64,000 bases of DNA from Topomyia yanbarensis (GCF_030247195.1 NC_080672.1:31441906-31505905), one strand, 5' to 3'; numbered from the stretch's first letter, positions 48,076 through 59,639 are shown. The notes: generated by a model not told the origin, from the letters alone. Translations and numbers: made by a program.

Positions 48076-51000
48076 CATAGTAAAATTGAGCTTATTTCCA
48101 TCATTTCTATTCTAACTTGAAATTTATCATAATAAATCATGCATACCATATTTAACTAGTCCCGTAACTGAATAACCTGTCTTGCTTCAAATACCTATGA
48201 ACTCAAAAAATTTCCTTTCAACTTCTATAGAAATACTGTTTCGCCAACCGTTAGGAATTCTCCGGATTCTATTCATTGCTGGGATTCAATAAATTCCAAT
48301 AGCCTTTTCTCGCCTCAAACCGACAAAAAATCCCTCAGAAAAAATATCAAGGACTCACTCTCGACCACCGAACCTTCCGTGGGAATGGATGAGCCAGCCC
48401 TCCATCATTTCATCACCTACGCCCAGTACATTTCAAGCATGTTCGTCATCGTACAGGAATCAGCTTACATGATTTCACGCTTCCCGGGATGTATTTGAAG
48501 CTTTGTCGAAATGTGAAATGCTGGTCCACTGACTTGCGAAAGAGTTACGAAAACGGTGGATACCATCCTGCTAGCTTCACCGACCAACCGACCTGGGTCC
48601 TAGCACTGATGCTCCACTGCGCTACTGTGTGTGTGTGCATGGTTGGTTTTCTTTGCTGCTCGCAATGGCGTGTAAGCACTGTGCCGTTACGGAGCGACAT
48701 GATGGAAAGGATGGAACAAGATTTGGGCATCCTTTTGACACGTTTTTAGCGTAAGCTAGCTTTTTCATTGGGCAGAGGCAGGGCTGAGGCTGAGGCTGCG
48801 GATCGAAGAGATTTGCACGGAGCGCTAACGGGTGGACCGGCTCCCACTGGAGGAAGTTTTCCAGTCGAGGTTTCCGCTTTTTTGTCACGTTGTATGTACA
48901 TTTTATATTCTTTAGAGCCGTGTGTTATTTCTTTTCTTCTCCTGTCGGTGAGGTTAGCTGGTGGTGAGGTGGATACGAGTAGCTGTTGAGGAGCGGAAAC
49001 TCATATTTTAAAAAGTTTCATAGTCAGCTGGCTTTCACGACGATTCTGAAGACTAATGTGAATATAAAGAATTGCGGAGTTTTATGAAGTGTGGCCTACT
49101 TGTGCAAGGAACCGTCCAATGTATTGAAGCTGCTTGTTTCAAATATTGCTCAAGTGTACGACGTCGTTTCGCCCACTTACTCTACAGTTGTGATAAATTG
49201 TATTTGAAGCGCCTAGAAGTATGTAGAAAAACAAACGGCAATAGTCACCTTTGCCAAGAGCTATTCTACGCAACAACAACAAAATAGATTTTCAATGACG
49301 TTCCAAACCATCTACCCGACCGGTATATCAACACCAGCAACGCCATTTCTCATTGGGAAAAAATCAAGCGAGGAAAACTTTATGACAGCTATTGAATTTC
49401 GTTCGTGCTTTTTTCCCGCAGCACTCAATCTACATGTAAACCTTGTTAGTTTTTTTTCCTTCTCCTTCCTACAACATGCATGACTTCCCTTCAAGTCACT
49501 GCCGGATTCGGAGCTGGGAGTGAGATGTTTTATGAGGTCGACCTCGGCTACCGCGGAACCACTTGCCGTCCCCGCCCAGCAGGTTTGTTAACCACCCACT
49601 TGTGCTGTAAATCACTTTCTTTGTTCGGTGGACCCAGGACCGATCCTCAAAACTCAAACCTCTAGACCTACCTTGCGTCTCTCTACCCTCGGTACACCAA
49701 CAGTCTGTCGTAATGGAAGCGACAAAAACTGTTTCAACTGTAAAAACTCGAAAAAATGAATCACAAGTCTTGCCACCGACCAAGTCCGCCCAGAATCGCT
49801 GGATGCTGCAACAATGTGCATTTCCCCAAACTCCCTGGCTGGCAGCGCCACATATACACACCCTACTCCGATACAGTCATATAAACAGATTCGGTTCGGG
49901 GGTGGTCCAAGCTGGGCTCCGGTAGGGAAAACATAATTCCCATAAAATTTTATCATTTCTCCGTGCCTCGACTGCATATTGTGTAGGTGTGTTGGTGTGG
50001 GTGTGTGTGTCTGTGAACGACGGAATGCAATGTGTACACTCGAGTACTGTTTTGCCAGAGTCTCGGATCAGTACCGTAGTCCGGAGTTGGGAATAACGCT
50101 TGACTGCCACTGTGAAGAGGACCATAGGACAAATAGCATCAGCTGCAGTAAACGTTGTTTCTATTTTTCCTTCAACGTGGAGGCGCCTGTTTTCATTCAT
50201 CTGAATTATTGTACGAGCTTTTTTTTTTGTTCAACTCTTTTCTCATGCAGCTCATGCTGATATCAGCTCTTGAAGGTGCGGCCGGCGCCCGCAATAATGG
50301 GATAGGAATTGAATAGGAATAGAAATTTTCCAAATTGCAAATCGGGAAAGTGCTTCTATTATTGTTTGTAACACTGAGCAGGATCCAATCATGGCACTGA
50401 AAAGGAACTCTGTCCAGGGCGTATTGGATAATAATTGGACAGATAACATGCTCATTTTTTTTCTATTTCGGATTCCTTTTAAGCGTTCATTGGAAAAAGC
50501 GTGTCAGTTTAGTTCTTTTTTTGAACGTATATTGCCACAAATCTTTATCCCACTCTGAACAATCTCACTTTTATCTTGCCCCTATCCACTGAATATCATC
50601 AACACTCACTCCAGCTTGTTGCCAACCTTTAATGAAGAAGATTGCTTTTTACCACTTTCGGATTTCTTATCTTTCATTATGGACCATCATTTTTCAATGT
50701 AGCAAATATGGTGTACTGAACTGGAAATTATTGCTTTCTATCACTCGAAACGTATTACAGCATAGTTAAATGTCGAAAATTTTGTCCAAAACAATGATAA
50801 GAGTTCAAAATAGTCAAGCGCAACTTCTCAGGATCCGAATGCTAGATTGGCCAGTTTATAACTTCTTGTGTGATCAAATTAGTTCTAACTACACTGCATC
50901 CACAAATGACTTGCTAAACAGTATTTTTTTCACCGTTCGATCTATACACCCCTTTACGCAGAATGATCGGTTCATCGTGACTAAGGCACAGTGAATCTCA

Positions 51001-51223
51001 GTTTTAGCTACACTCCAGTTATCTGAATCAGTGTAGATCGGTTGTGATTTGGTCGAGGAAAGTAGTAAATTCATCAATCGCGTTACGGGTCGTCGATTCT
51101 CGGCGCAAAAGCCGCAAAAGTGCAGTGAAAGTGGTCAAACATTGGTGATTTTGGAGCGTTGTTTTCAATGCTGTGAGAGTAGGTATATCCAAACTAAGCG
51201 GCGAGTGCAAACTAAGACATCTC
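48076..51223. other. TE-poor, less AT-rich stretch; no gene recognised
   Basis: No LINE motifs, terminal repeats or TSD pairs were seen. GC content is visibly higher around 48300-50250. Short frames (for example 48489-48749) have no domain, signal or conserved motif, and I do not call them. It might contain untranslated or regulatory sequence of a gene outside the window. Confidence 0.4.
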
Positions 51224-51227
51224 TTAA

Positions 51228-51427
51228 CCCTCAAAAAGGCTAGGGGTCTCAGAGGCCCGGCTAGTTACAGTTCTCTAGATTCAATTAACTTGATATACAA
51301 ATGATCTAGCATTTTCGGGTTTTCGATTCTCCCACTGATAAAACGACAAAAAAGAGCCTTTTTGATTGCATTGGGTCTTGGGAGCAATGCTTCGTGAAGT
51401 CACAATTTTAGCTTGCCTTTTTGAGGG
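51228..51427. mobile_element. 200-bp piggyBac-type MITE
   Basis: Ends CCCTCAAAAAGGC and the exact inverse GCCTTTTTGAGGG, flanked by TTAA (51224-51227, 51428-51431). Non-coding. TTAA targeting and the CCC start fit piggyBac mobilisation. Confidence 0.85.
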
Positions 51428-51789
51428 TTAATAGGGGTGTCAGTTAGGCCTGTGGCATGCGATTGGCCAGGTTAGCCCCGCCAATGTACAGTGGTCCAGA
51501 ATTTGGCAAATTGTTCTCCTTCAAAATATTTGAAAGTATTTTTAAAGTGATCTTAATGAAAAATCAAAATTGCAAAAGCTATGCAAAGAAACCCATTTTT
51601 CAGAAACACTCTTATTTATTTGAGTAAATTTCTTATTGCAAGAAAAGTACACGATATATAGTTTCAGGGTCTTCGACAGTTTTTTAAAAATTTATTTTCT
51701 TCAATTTTCTGGAAGACAGCGAAACTCTATCTCGAACATTTGAAAAGTTAATTTCATGATTTTAATAAATTTCGAACCACCCCACAGTG

Positions 51790-52705
51790 CACAGTGGTCC
51801 AGATCGCTAATTTAGGAGGAATTTTTACTTTCTGACAAACCTGTATAATTTAGCCGTATCATGTCTTAGGATGAATTTGTGTACTTTAGAAGATGCTTCT
51901 TTTTATTGGAATAGTTATTAGGGTGGTTCTAATTTATCTAAAATACGATAATAAACTTTTTACTGATGAAAGATAGAGCTCCACAATCTTCCACAAAGTT
52001 GTAAAGTAACTTATTTTGAATAAATTTGTTGAACATATTAAAGCTCTATCTCTTTTAGTTTTTGTTATACAAGAAATTTAAAAAAAAAGATTAGGGTGTT
52101 CCTGAAAAAAACGTTTTTTTAGTATAACTTTCGTATCTTTTACTTTTTGTTAACACAACCTTTGAACAGCTTATTGAAAACTTCAAGCCGAGTATTTTTG
52201 TCCAAGACACCGAAGGTCTAACTTTTTTCTTTAAAAAGTTATGAACACTTTTCATTAAAAAAATAGCCTATTTCAAGGCTCAATATCGCTGATGCGGGCA
52301 CCTAAAATTGAATTCTGTTTCCACCACATGAAAGACCATACTTATTAGTATATTTGAGCAAAAATTGGCGAATACGATATTTTTTTAAAATTTGCAATTT
52401 AGATTTAAAGTTTGTAGTTTTGCAGGTTCAACGCATTAAAGCATTGACACACATATCGTTGTATTATGAAAAAAGCCACTTTCAAATATCATTCTCTCAT
52501 CGCAGCAAGCTTTGCATAAGTGAAACGACTGTCAAAAAAGGTTTCTGATTTTATTCGTTTTAAATAAAACTAGTAAATATGGATATTAGTCGAAGAGAGT
52601 TGGCGAATTTGCTTATTGCTGGTAAAAAGACAGATGAACTGCTTAAGTTCATTACAAGTAGTAATCCAAATGTAAAATTGAGACTTGTTAGTGCTCGGAA
52701 GAAAA
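51790..52705. repeat. Left inverted arm of the inner Transib
   Basis: About 916 bp, inverted at 55073-55988. It covers the terminus, the presumed promoter region and the first ~40 codons of the transposase gene. I noted only a handful of mismatches (for example at 51882), so the two arms became identical recently. Confidence 0.85.
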
Positions 52706-54635
52706 TAAAAATCTTCATGTTGGAATTTAGAAGGTTGTGGATTCGGAGTAAGCGCACGCAAATTCGGTTTGAGCTGGTAAATTTTGTGTGGCTTGAAGGA
52801 AAGCTAAGATTCGAAGTCGAAGGTAAAGGTAAAGGCCGAAAGAGGAAACCATTTTCCGAAATATGTCGCAGAGCCAAAATAAAAAGATTAGGAAAGTTGC
52901 GCGATAAGTATTCCACGGAAGAACTTGGTTTAGCGTCAGCCGTCAACGCTAATTCTACTGGTTTCCGTTTAGTTGGCAGACAAATCGAACGATTGTCGAA
53001 AAGTCCCGTCAGATCTACCGTAGAGAATTTAGGATCTATGGCTGTCCCGATTGCAGAAGCGTTTACTGCGGAGGAGGCACTTAGATTTATTTGTGAAAAT
53101 GATTTTTCTAAGGCGCAGTACCAAAACATACGCAGCTCAGTTATGCAGAAGGGTTTGGACATTTATCCCGCGTATAATAAAATAGTAGAAGAAAAGAAAC
53201 TATGCTATCCGATCGGTATGTACTATTCTCAAAGATTCGTCCCTGAATCAACAATTTTTTTCAGGAATTTCTGTTCAGCCTTCTTGTGCGTATGTTCCCC
53301 TTCAAGCTCTTGTTAACCATACCGTGGAACGACTCATCTCGTTTCTGAATATTGGAGTTCTACCACTGCATCCTGAGGATAATACGTTTGTTATCTTTAA
53401 GTGGGGCTGCGATGGAAGCAGCAACCATTCCCGGTAGGCAACATTATTTTTCTTCTAAACTTTGACTGACAGTCTCTTTTCCACTTGAACATAGATACAA
53501 GCAAATGTGCGTTGACGAAGATGAAAATGGAGAACTATTCGAGTATAACGATTCGCATATATTTGCTCTATCTATAGTACCTTTACGTGTAGTTAGTCGC
53601 CGGAAAGATGAGTCAAGAGATTGCATTCTTTGGAATAATGATTTTCCATCTTCAGTATCCCTGTGCCGACCAGTAAAATTAATTTTCAAGAAGGAAAATC
53701 CTGAACTAACAAAGGATGAAGTTGCCGCGATGAACAAGCAAATCGATGAATTAGTCCCGACTATAGTAAATGTTAATATGCGCAAGATTCCGATTAGTTC
53801 AAGCTTCATATTTTCCATGGTTGATACGAAGGTAGTGAATGACGTAACAGGCACACCGTCTCAAGCGTGTTATATATGCAAACGCTCCGGAAAGCGATTG
53901 AATGATCCTTTACTGGAAGCCAGCGATCCACCGGATAGTTTATATGTTTTTTCACCTTTACATGCATTAATACGAGCAATGGAGTTACTATTGAATATTG
54001 CTTACCGTTTAGCTCTAGCAAAACCGCGTTGGCGCGTAGGCAAAAATACCAGCGAGCTTAAGGAACGACAAATAAAAATTCGACAAGCGTTACGTGACCG
54101 TTTAGGTCTTCGTATTAGCGAACCTTTGCCAGGTGGCGGAAATTCTAACGATGGTAACACAGCTCGAAAATTTTTCAGAAACCGAGATGTCGTTGCAGAA
54201 GAAACCGGGTTGGACGAAATGTTGCTAGAACGTATGTATGTGCTATTAACAATCATCAACAGCAAATTGGGAATTAACGCGGATGCTTACCGGAGTTACG
54301 CCGAAGATACACGATTGCTTTATGTACGCCTGTATGGTTGGTACGCTCTCTCACCAACCGTGCATAAACTCCTGGTCCATGGAGGAAGCATTATTCAACA
54401 TAACATGCTGCCAGTAGGTATGTGCAGTGAAGAAGTTCAAGAAACCAGGAATAAAAGTATTCGCAGATTCCGAGAATTCCACGCACGCAAATTCGATCGA
54501 CTCGTCAATCTTGATGACGTTTTCAAGAGACTTCTTGTTTCATCAGATCCTATAATTTCTCTTAAATGTAAACGTCGAATTCAACGAGCACCGCTGGATA
54601 TACCTGAAAATGCAATGCATCTACTTTTGAATTAA
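52579..54635 (+). CDS. RAG1-like Transib transposase, three exons, 648 aa, apparently intact
   Basis: Exons 52579-53215, 53265-53433 and 53495-54635 join in frame across two short GT-AG introns (49 and 61 bp). Predicted DDE transposase acting in the nucleus on CACAGTG-type ends. Residues aligning with vertebrate RAG1: CDG with Asp262 (RAG1 D600), MVDTKV with Asp379 (D708, the GYDEK site), QETRNK with Glu585 (E962); zinc ligands CYIC (394-397) and HKLLVH (559, 564), which match RAG1 C727 and the H937/H942 pair; plus GNTARK near 489-494. GRKRKPF near 85-91 resembles the nonamer-binding GRPR motif. The pre-catalytic YNKIVEEKKLCYP block is also RAG1/Transib-like. A polyadenylation signal AATAAA lies at 54645-54650. 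I see no stop or frameshift. The start is the first ATG after upstream stops. Confidence 0.9.
53216..53264 (+). other. Intron 1 of the transposase gene
   Basis: GTATGT donor and TTTTTTTCAG acceptor, 49 bp. Removing it turns a frame that would end at 53314 into one that continues through SVQPSC-YVPLQALV to the catalytic CDG. The short length is near the minimum for insect introns. Confidence 0.85.
53434..53494 (+). other. Intron 2 of the transposase gene
   Basis: GTAGGC donor and AACATAG acceptor, 61 bp. Splicing joins NHS-R to YKQM in phase 2, right after the first catalytic Asp motif. Confidence 0.85.
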
Positions 54636-54644
54636 TTGGCATTG

Positions 54645-54650
54645 AATAAA
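54645..54650 (+). promoter_or_regulatory. Polyadenylation signal AATAAA
   Basis: Nine bases after the transposase stop codon; canonical hexamer at a plausible distance for a compact transposon gene. Confidence 0.5.
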
Positions 54651-55072
54651 TTCTCCTTATATAAATCATAAATTGTTGTCATAGCCAAATTATTTTTAAT
54701 GAACACATTCTGTATTGTTGATATGTAAGCAAAACAGAAAAGGAAATACAAAGGCTTTAGGCAATTTCTTTTATGTCGCTATGCGATAAAATTTAAAACT
54801 TTGGTTAGTAAATTTAAAATTACATGCTTAAAAAAAATAATATTTTCCAATTTTTGCTCAAATATACTTAAAAGTATGTTCTTTTCTATGGTTCAATCCG
54901 AACTTACTTTTATTTGCCCCAACCAGAGATAATGACATTTGAAAAAGGGCTATTTATGAGCGAAAAGTTTCCATAACTTTTGAAAGTATAAAGTTAGACT
55001 TTCAGAGTTATGAAAAAACGTGGATTGAAGTTTTCTAAAAGCTGTTCAAAGGTTGTTTTAACAAAATATAAA

Positions 55073-55988
55073 ATTTCTTTCGAACATTAACAAGTCTCAA
55101 TTTTACATTTGGATTACTACTTGTAATGAACTTAAGCAGTTCATCTGTCTTTTTACCAGCAATAAGCAAATTCGCCAACTCTCTTCGACTAATATCCATA
55201 TTTACTAGTTTTATTTAAAACGAATAAAATCAGAAACCTTTTTTGACAGTCGTTTCACTTATGCAAAGCTTGCTGCGATGAGAGAATGATATTTGAAAGT
55301 GGCTTTTTTCATAATACAACGATATGTGTGTCAATGCTTTAATGCGTTGAACCTGCAAAACTACAAACTTTAAATCTAAATTGCAAATTTTAAAAAAATA
55401 TCGTATTCGCCAATTTTTGCTCAAATATACTAATAAGTATGGTCTTTCATGTGGTGGAAACAGAATTCAATTTTAGGTGCCCGCATCAGCGATATTGAGC
55501 CTTGAAATAGGCTATTTTTTTAATGAAAAGTGTCCATAACTTTTTAAAGAAAAAAGTTAGACCTTCGGTGTCTTGGACAAAAATACTCGGCTTGAAGTTT
55601 TCAATAAGCTGTTCAAAGGTTGTGTTAACAAAAAGTAAAAGATACGAAAGTTATACTAAAAAAACGTTTTTTTCAGGAACACCCTAATCTTTTTTTTTAA
55701 ATTTCTTGTATAACAAAAACTAAAAGAGATAGAGCTTTAATATGTTCAACAAATTTATTCAAAATAAGTTACTTTACAACTTTGTGGAAGACTGTGGAGC
55801 TCTATCTTTCATCAGTAAAAAGTTTATTTTCGTATTTTAGATAAATTAGAACCACCCTAATAACTATTCCAATAAAAAGAAGCATCTTCTAAAGTGCACA
55901 AATTCATCCTAAGACATGATACGGCTAAATTATACAGGTTTGTCAGAAAGTAAAAATTCCTCCTAAATTAGCGATCTGGACCACTGTG
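55073..55988. repeat. Right inverted arm of the inner Transib (copy of the left end)
   Basis: Reverse complement of the left arm including the gene's first ~40 codons, so it carries a second, dead 5' gene piece pointing inward. Just inside it, 54838-55072 is a more diverged direct relative of 55410-55640. This looks like the element's native right end, left behind when the inverted copy was added. Confidence 0.8.
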
Positions 55989-58317
55989 CAGTGGCACGAC
56001 TTAGAACAAAAGGTCGACTAAAGTCCAAATTTTGCCGTATCGGTTAAAATAGGACAATTTTATGTAATTTTGGAACGCTGAATTCGTTTTTGATATTAAA
56101 ACATTTCAAAAATAAGCGTTTACTATTCATTAGGGTGCCTCAAAAAAAAATCGATATCGTTCCTAAAATTTGTGTACATTAATTTTCGTGTACTAAATCG
56201 TTTTTGATATTAACACATGTAAAAAAAAATCATTATGCGTTAGGGTGGCTCTAAAAATTATTTTGTTGTGAAGGTTTAAAAATTTGTTTGAAGAAGTTTT
56301 TGCGCGCTGAATTTTTATTTTAATTTAAAAATAGAAATTAACTTTACTACTTATTAGAGAGGCTCAAAAGAAAATATTCTGTCTTTCATAACGATTTTTT
56401 TTTCAAAGGTAATTTTGGAATTTATTTTCTATATTGAAATGAATTAATTGACATCTCATGATGGGGCTTCAGAAATGAATATTTTGTTTTTACGTATCAA
56501 ATAATATGTGTTCGACTAATTTTGGAACATTTAATTCATTAGTGGGTTACTTGATATGAAAGTTTTAAAACAAACATTTTGAGCGTCTTAGTGGAATGTT
56601 TAATTACATTCACTAATCAACAAAATGGTTAACGATTTTTTTTTTTCGTAGGTGTGTTTTAAGTTACTTAGATTGCTTTTTTCATATCTTAAATGAAAAT
56701 AAATCCAAAACGTTTTTTTCGTGTATATGGTTCATTTAAAAATGTTTTATTTTATTTCATAAATATCGCATACCCTTAAACTATGTCAGTGCTACGCAAA
56801 TTTGGATCAAAATGGTCTCACCAAATGACTAGAACTCAACTGTGTTCACTCTATTTGACAGTTATTGTGCAAGTTATCAAGAAATAGTTTCAGAAACATG
56901 TTGTAACCTATTTCAGATGGTTGAAAATATTTACTGATTTTCAATTATTCTTAATACCTCTACCATCTAAAAAAACATACTTCCCACTCGGCTCCTTACT
57001 CTTGATCTTTATTAAAACCCTTGTAGATCATGCTCTCAATGCTATTTGAAAGTTGTGCATGTATTCGTGTTATTATTCTAGCTATAAAGTGATTATTTAA
57101 ATTTAATATCAGTAATAACCATGCGTCTCCATTCACAGTTTTTTTTAAATTTTTGACTACTTATCGCAAGTTGTCGCAAAACTAGCATATACTCATTTTA
57201 AAGAGAAATTTAAAAGCTTTCGAATGAGTATAGTGTGATCGCGGGTATTCACGGGCGTTGTTGTTGTTATCACATTAGAAGTTCAAATTCAATAAAAAAT
57301 CATGACAAACAGTTATCTGAACATTAACTAAACCAACTAGTGATTTATTTTTGGCAATTTTGCGATGTAATTTTATCACATGGATAATTTTGGTGAAGAC
57401 ATGCAATGCTTTCTTTGAAAAACGAAAATAACCGGATGTAGTTCCTATGGTCAAATTATTTAAAAAACACTTGAATTATGCCCTGAAAAAAGCTGCCAAA
57501 AATTTATTTTACGTTCAAATCACTTAAAATCTCACAAAAATGTCTCTGATGGCTCAGCTGATAGGAGAAAAATACTAGCGAGAATATCGCATAACATTCA
57601 TATATGGACTTAAGTCCGGGCTCGTCCCACTGTGCACCCTACCCACTATTTAAAATATTTGAAAATTTTTGTAAAGTGCAATATTTTATCAATTTAGTAA
57701 TTTAAACATATTACATATTATTCATGAAAATCATTTGTTTAATATAACTTTTTCAGTTTTAATTTTTTTGTCCTTCTGATGTTTTCGAAGCTTTTGAAGA
57801 CGAACATTTTCTTCTAACACATCAAAACTCTAGCTTCTATCGTTCAATTGATTTAAGCACTTAATATATTAAAAATATATTATTTTAACTAATTTTATGA
57901 AATTTAAAGAATTCCCATTTTTTTGCTGAAAAAGTGGTCATGACTTTATTTATAGTTGAAAAACAATTATTTTTTGTTTACCCCAATGAGTTACATTGTT
58001 ATTCCAAAAAAAAAACAATTTTTGGCGAAAAAGTGCTCATAACTTTCCAACGAAAATAGTTAGATAGGTTGTGTCATGAAACAAATTATTTGCCTTATTA
58101 TCTTAAAGTTATCTGACTACTTCTGTTTTAAATGAATACCGCAAAAGATATTTGAATAAAACAGTTTTTTCTAAGAAACACACTTACCTTCGATTTTGAA
58201 TATGTTGTAAAATGAAAAGTATCACAGTTATAGCTAACATGTTTTCTGCAAACTTTTCCAAAATTAGTCGTTCTACAACTTCGCTGAAGGTCTTTTGGCT
58301 CTAGCTGGAATGATTAA

Positions 58318-58445
58318 CCCTTAAAGGCGCAAAGCAATTTTTTTCAAATTTTCTGAAAATTGTCTAACAGTTTTAATACGTTACTATGATAATTTTGAGA
58401 TGGTTTTGGCAATGTTGTTTTAAAACAACATTGCGCATTTAAGGG
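58318..58445. mobile_element. 128-bp piggyBac-type MITE
   Basis: Ends CCCTTAAAGGCGCAA and, from the right, CCCTTAAATGCGCAA, flanked by TTAA (58314-58317 and 58446-58449). Non-coding; inserted in the right part of Transib element 1. Its ends resemble those of the 51228 MITE only in the CCCT-AAA start. Confidence 0.8.
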
Positions 58446-58654
58446 TTAAAAAGTTAATTTTTTGATCTTGGTGAAATTAGAACCACCTTGACTGTTGTTT
58501 TAACAAAAAAAAACGCTCACAAACTACGAAAACTTCTCCAAAGACTTAAAGAGGCTAAGTTGTTTAGTTTTAGTAAAATTTCAAAATTCCTGCTAAATTT
58601 GCATTCTGGACGACTGTGCAATGGCTATAATCTTGGGGGGCGCTGATATCCTGA

Positions 58655-59454
58655 TCTGCTTTACGTAATGATTCAGGATAGAAATGCAATATCTAAAAAT
58701 TAAATTATTCTTCGAATATTGTAAACCATTTGAAAGCTACCCGAAAACAACCAAAATATGATTCAACAATATAGTTTAATCATCAGACCCTATGGTTGAA
58801 TAAAATTTTGATTGTTTTCGTGTAGTTTTCAAAAGGTTAACAATATCGCCTTGATATCAAAGGAAAAGTTACAGGAAATTTTGTGGGCCTTTTGACAAAC
58901 CTATTGTTGTTGATAAAGTTACGAAAATAACTTATGAAAAGGTAGTAATAAAACAAAATAATTGTGCTGTTAAAACAAAATTTAAAACATCTTAAAAAAT
59001 ACTGCATTTCAGAATTTGTACTTTTGACTGTAAATAGTATGAATTATAAAAATATGTCAAAAGATGTTGTTTGGAAACCTTTTTTATTGAAAGCTTCTCC
59101 ATGATCCAAATACACTGCAAAATTTTCTTTTACGTTTTAAAACAATAAACATTAGATTGTTCACATTTTATGCAGGGGAAAAGCGAATATTTTTTTAAAA
59201 GCGCATAGTTAAACGAAATAATGGTTATAGTTGGAGCAAAATTCCAAATATGTCGACAACATTTTGAATTGCATTTTTTTGCATTTTGGAAGATTTTTGT
59301 TAAATACATTTTTATTTGAAATGGCGCTTTAAACTATAGATTGTATTAAAATACAGTTTTATATATTAATTAGAACAAAATTTAAATACGTGTATGAAGT
59401 TATTGCTCGACAAACGTTTTTTACCGATAATCTCTCTACGATGTAATCACATTC
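58655..59454. repeat. AT-rich repeat related (inverted) to 46.9-48.0 kb
   Basis: GTAAACCATTTGAAAGCTAC, CAACCAAAATAT, GACCCTATGGTTGAA, CGCCTTGATATCAAAG and TTGAAAGCTTCTCCATGATC match the 46.9-48.0 kb foldback repeat. It lacks the ribozyme insertion, so it approximates the empty target site. Confidence 0.7.
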
Positions 59455-59465
59455 TAAATGTTGTT

Positions 59466-59628
59466 TTTTTTATTTCGATTATAGAGGTTTCAACCTTAAG
59501 GTCATTCGCCTCTTCGGGTTAGAAAAGTCTTATGAAAATTTCTAACCCTATGTGCGGGGTCGGGGCTCGAACCCAGGTGCGCTGCGTACAAGGCAATCGA
59601 TTTACCAACTACGCTATGCCTACCCCCC
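59466..59628 (-). mobile_element. tRNA-derived SINE with 11-bp TSD
   Basis: Flanked by TAAATGTTGTT (59455-59465 and 59629-59639). On the minus strand it begins with a tRNA-like head: A-box-like TAGCGTAGTTGG and a perfect B-box, GGTTCGAGCCCC. A short body with GAGGCGAATGACCTTAAGG follows, ending in an A-rich tail. It is a retroposed SINE, not a working tRNA gene: the head is not followed by a proper acceptor end. Confidence 0.85.
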
Positions 59629-59639
59629 TAAATGTTGTT

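Larger units (their letters stand above)
51790..55988 (+). mobile_element. Transib element 3 (innermost, apparently autonomous)
   Basis: Ends CACAGTGGTCCAGATCGC and its exact inverse, flanked by CAGTG (51785-51789 and 55989-55993). The 5-bp GC-containing TSD and CACAGTG-first termini are Transib hallmarks. It carries the RAG1-like transposase gene (52579-54635). Long inverted arms (51790 to about 52705 and about 55073-55988) differ at only a few positions. The insertion split the end heptamer of element 2, so CACAGTG now stands twice in tandem at 51783-51796. Confidence 0.92.
51783..57634. mobile_element. Transib-type element 2 (middle, non-autonomous)
   Basis: Heptamer CACAGTG at 51783-51789, resumed as GCACGACTTAG from 55994, and right end CTCGTCCCACTGTG closing at 57634. 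It is flanked by CACCC on both sides (51778-51782 and 57635-57639), a 5-bp TSD. Its own length without the inner element is about 1.65 kb. Its interior (55994-57634) is AT-rich with repeated TTAGGGTG-CTC-AAAA phrases (near 56132, 56231, 56355) and no open frame. Confidence 0.85.
51487..58618. mobile_element. Transib-type element 1 (outermost, non-autonomous)
   Basis: Left end TACAGTGGTCCAGAAT and right end (read inward) CACAGTCGTCCAGAAT are inverted repeats, flanked by CAATG on both sides (51482-51486 and 58619-58623), a 5-bp TSD as Transib makes. The left end has T for C at the first heptamer base. The right terminus continues GCAAATTTAGCAGGAATTTT, closely similar to the inner element's GCTAATTTAGGAGGAATTTT, so they are relatives. 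Without its insertions it is about 1.15 kb and has no transposase. Confidence 0.85.

Noticed and set aside
48489..48749. 86-codon frame in the TE-poor island
   Set aside because: No conserved motif, signal peptide or neighbouring exon; overlapping frames on both strands are equally long.
51790..51830. Complete 12- or 23-spacer recombination signal with nonamer
   Set aside because: The heptamer is perfect, but at the 23-bp spacing the sequence is AATTTTTAC, not close to the nonamer.
55230..55424. 64-codon minus-strand frame, also at 52354-52548 on the plus strand
   Set aside because: Same sequence in the two Transib arms upstream of the gene start; no motif, probably untranslated leader.
59530..59628. 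tRNA gene on the minus strand
   Set aside because: Good A/B boxes, but the sequence continues into a SINE body with poly-A tail and TSD, and no acceptor stem can be closed.
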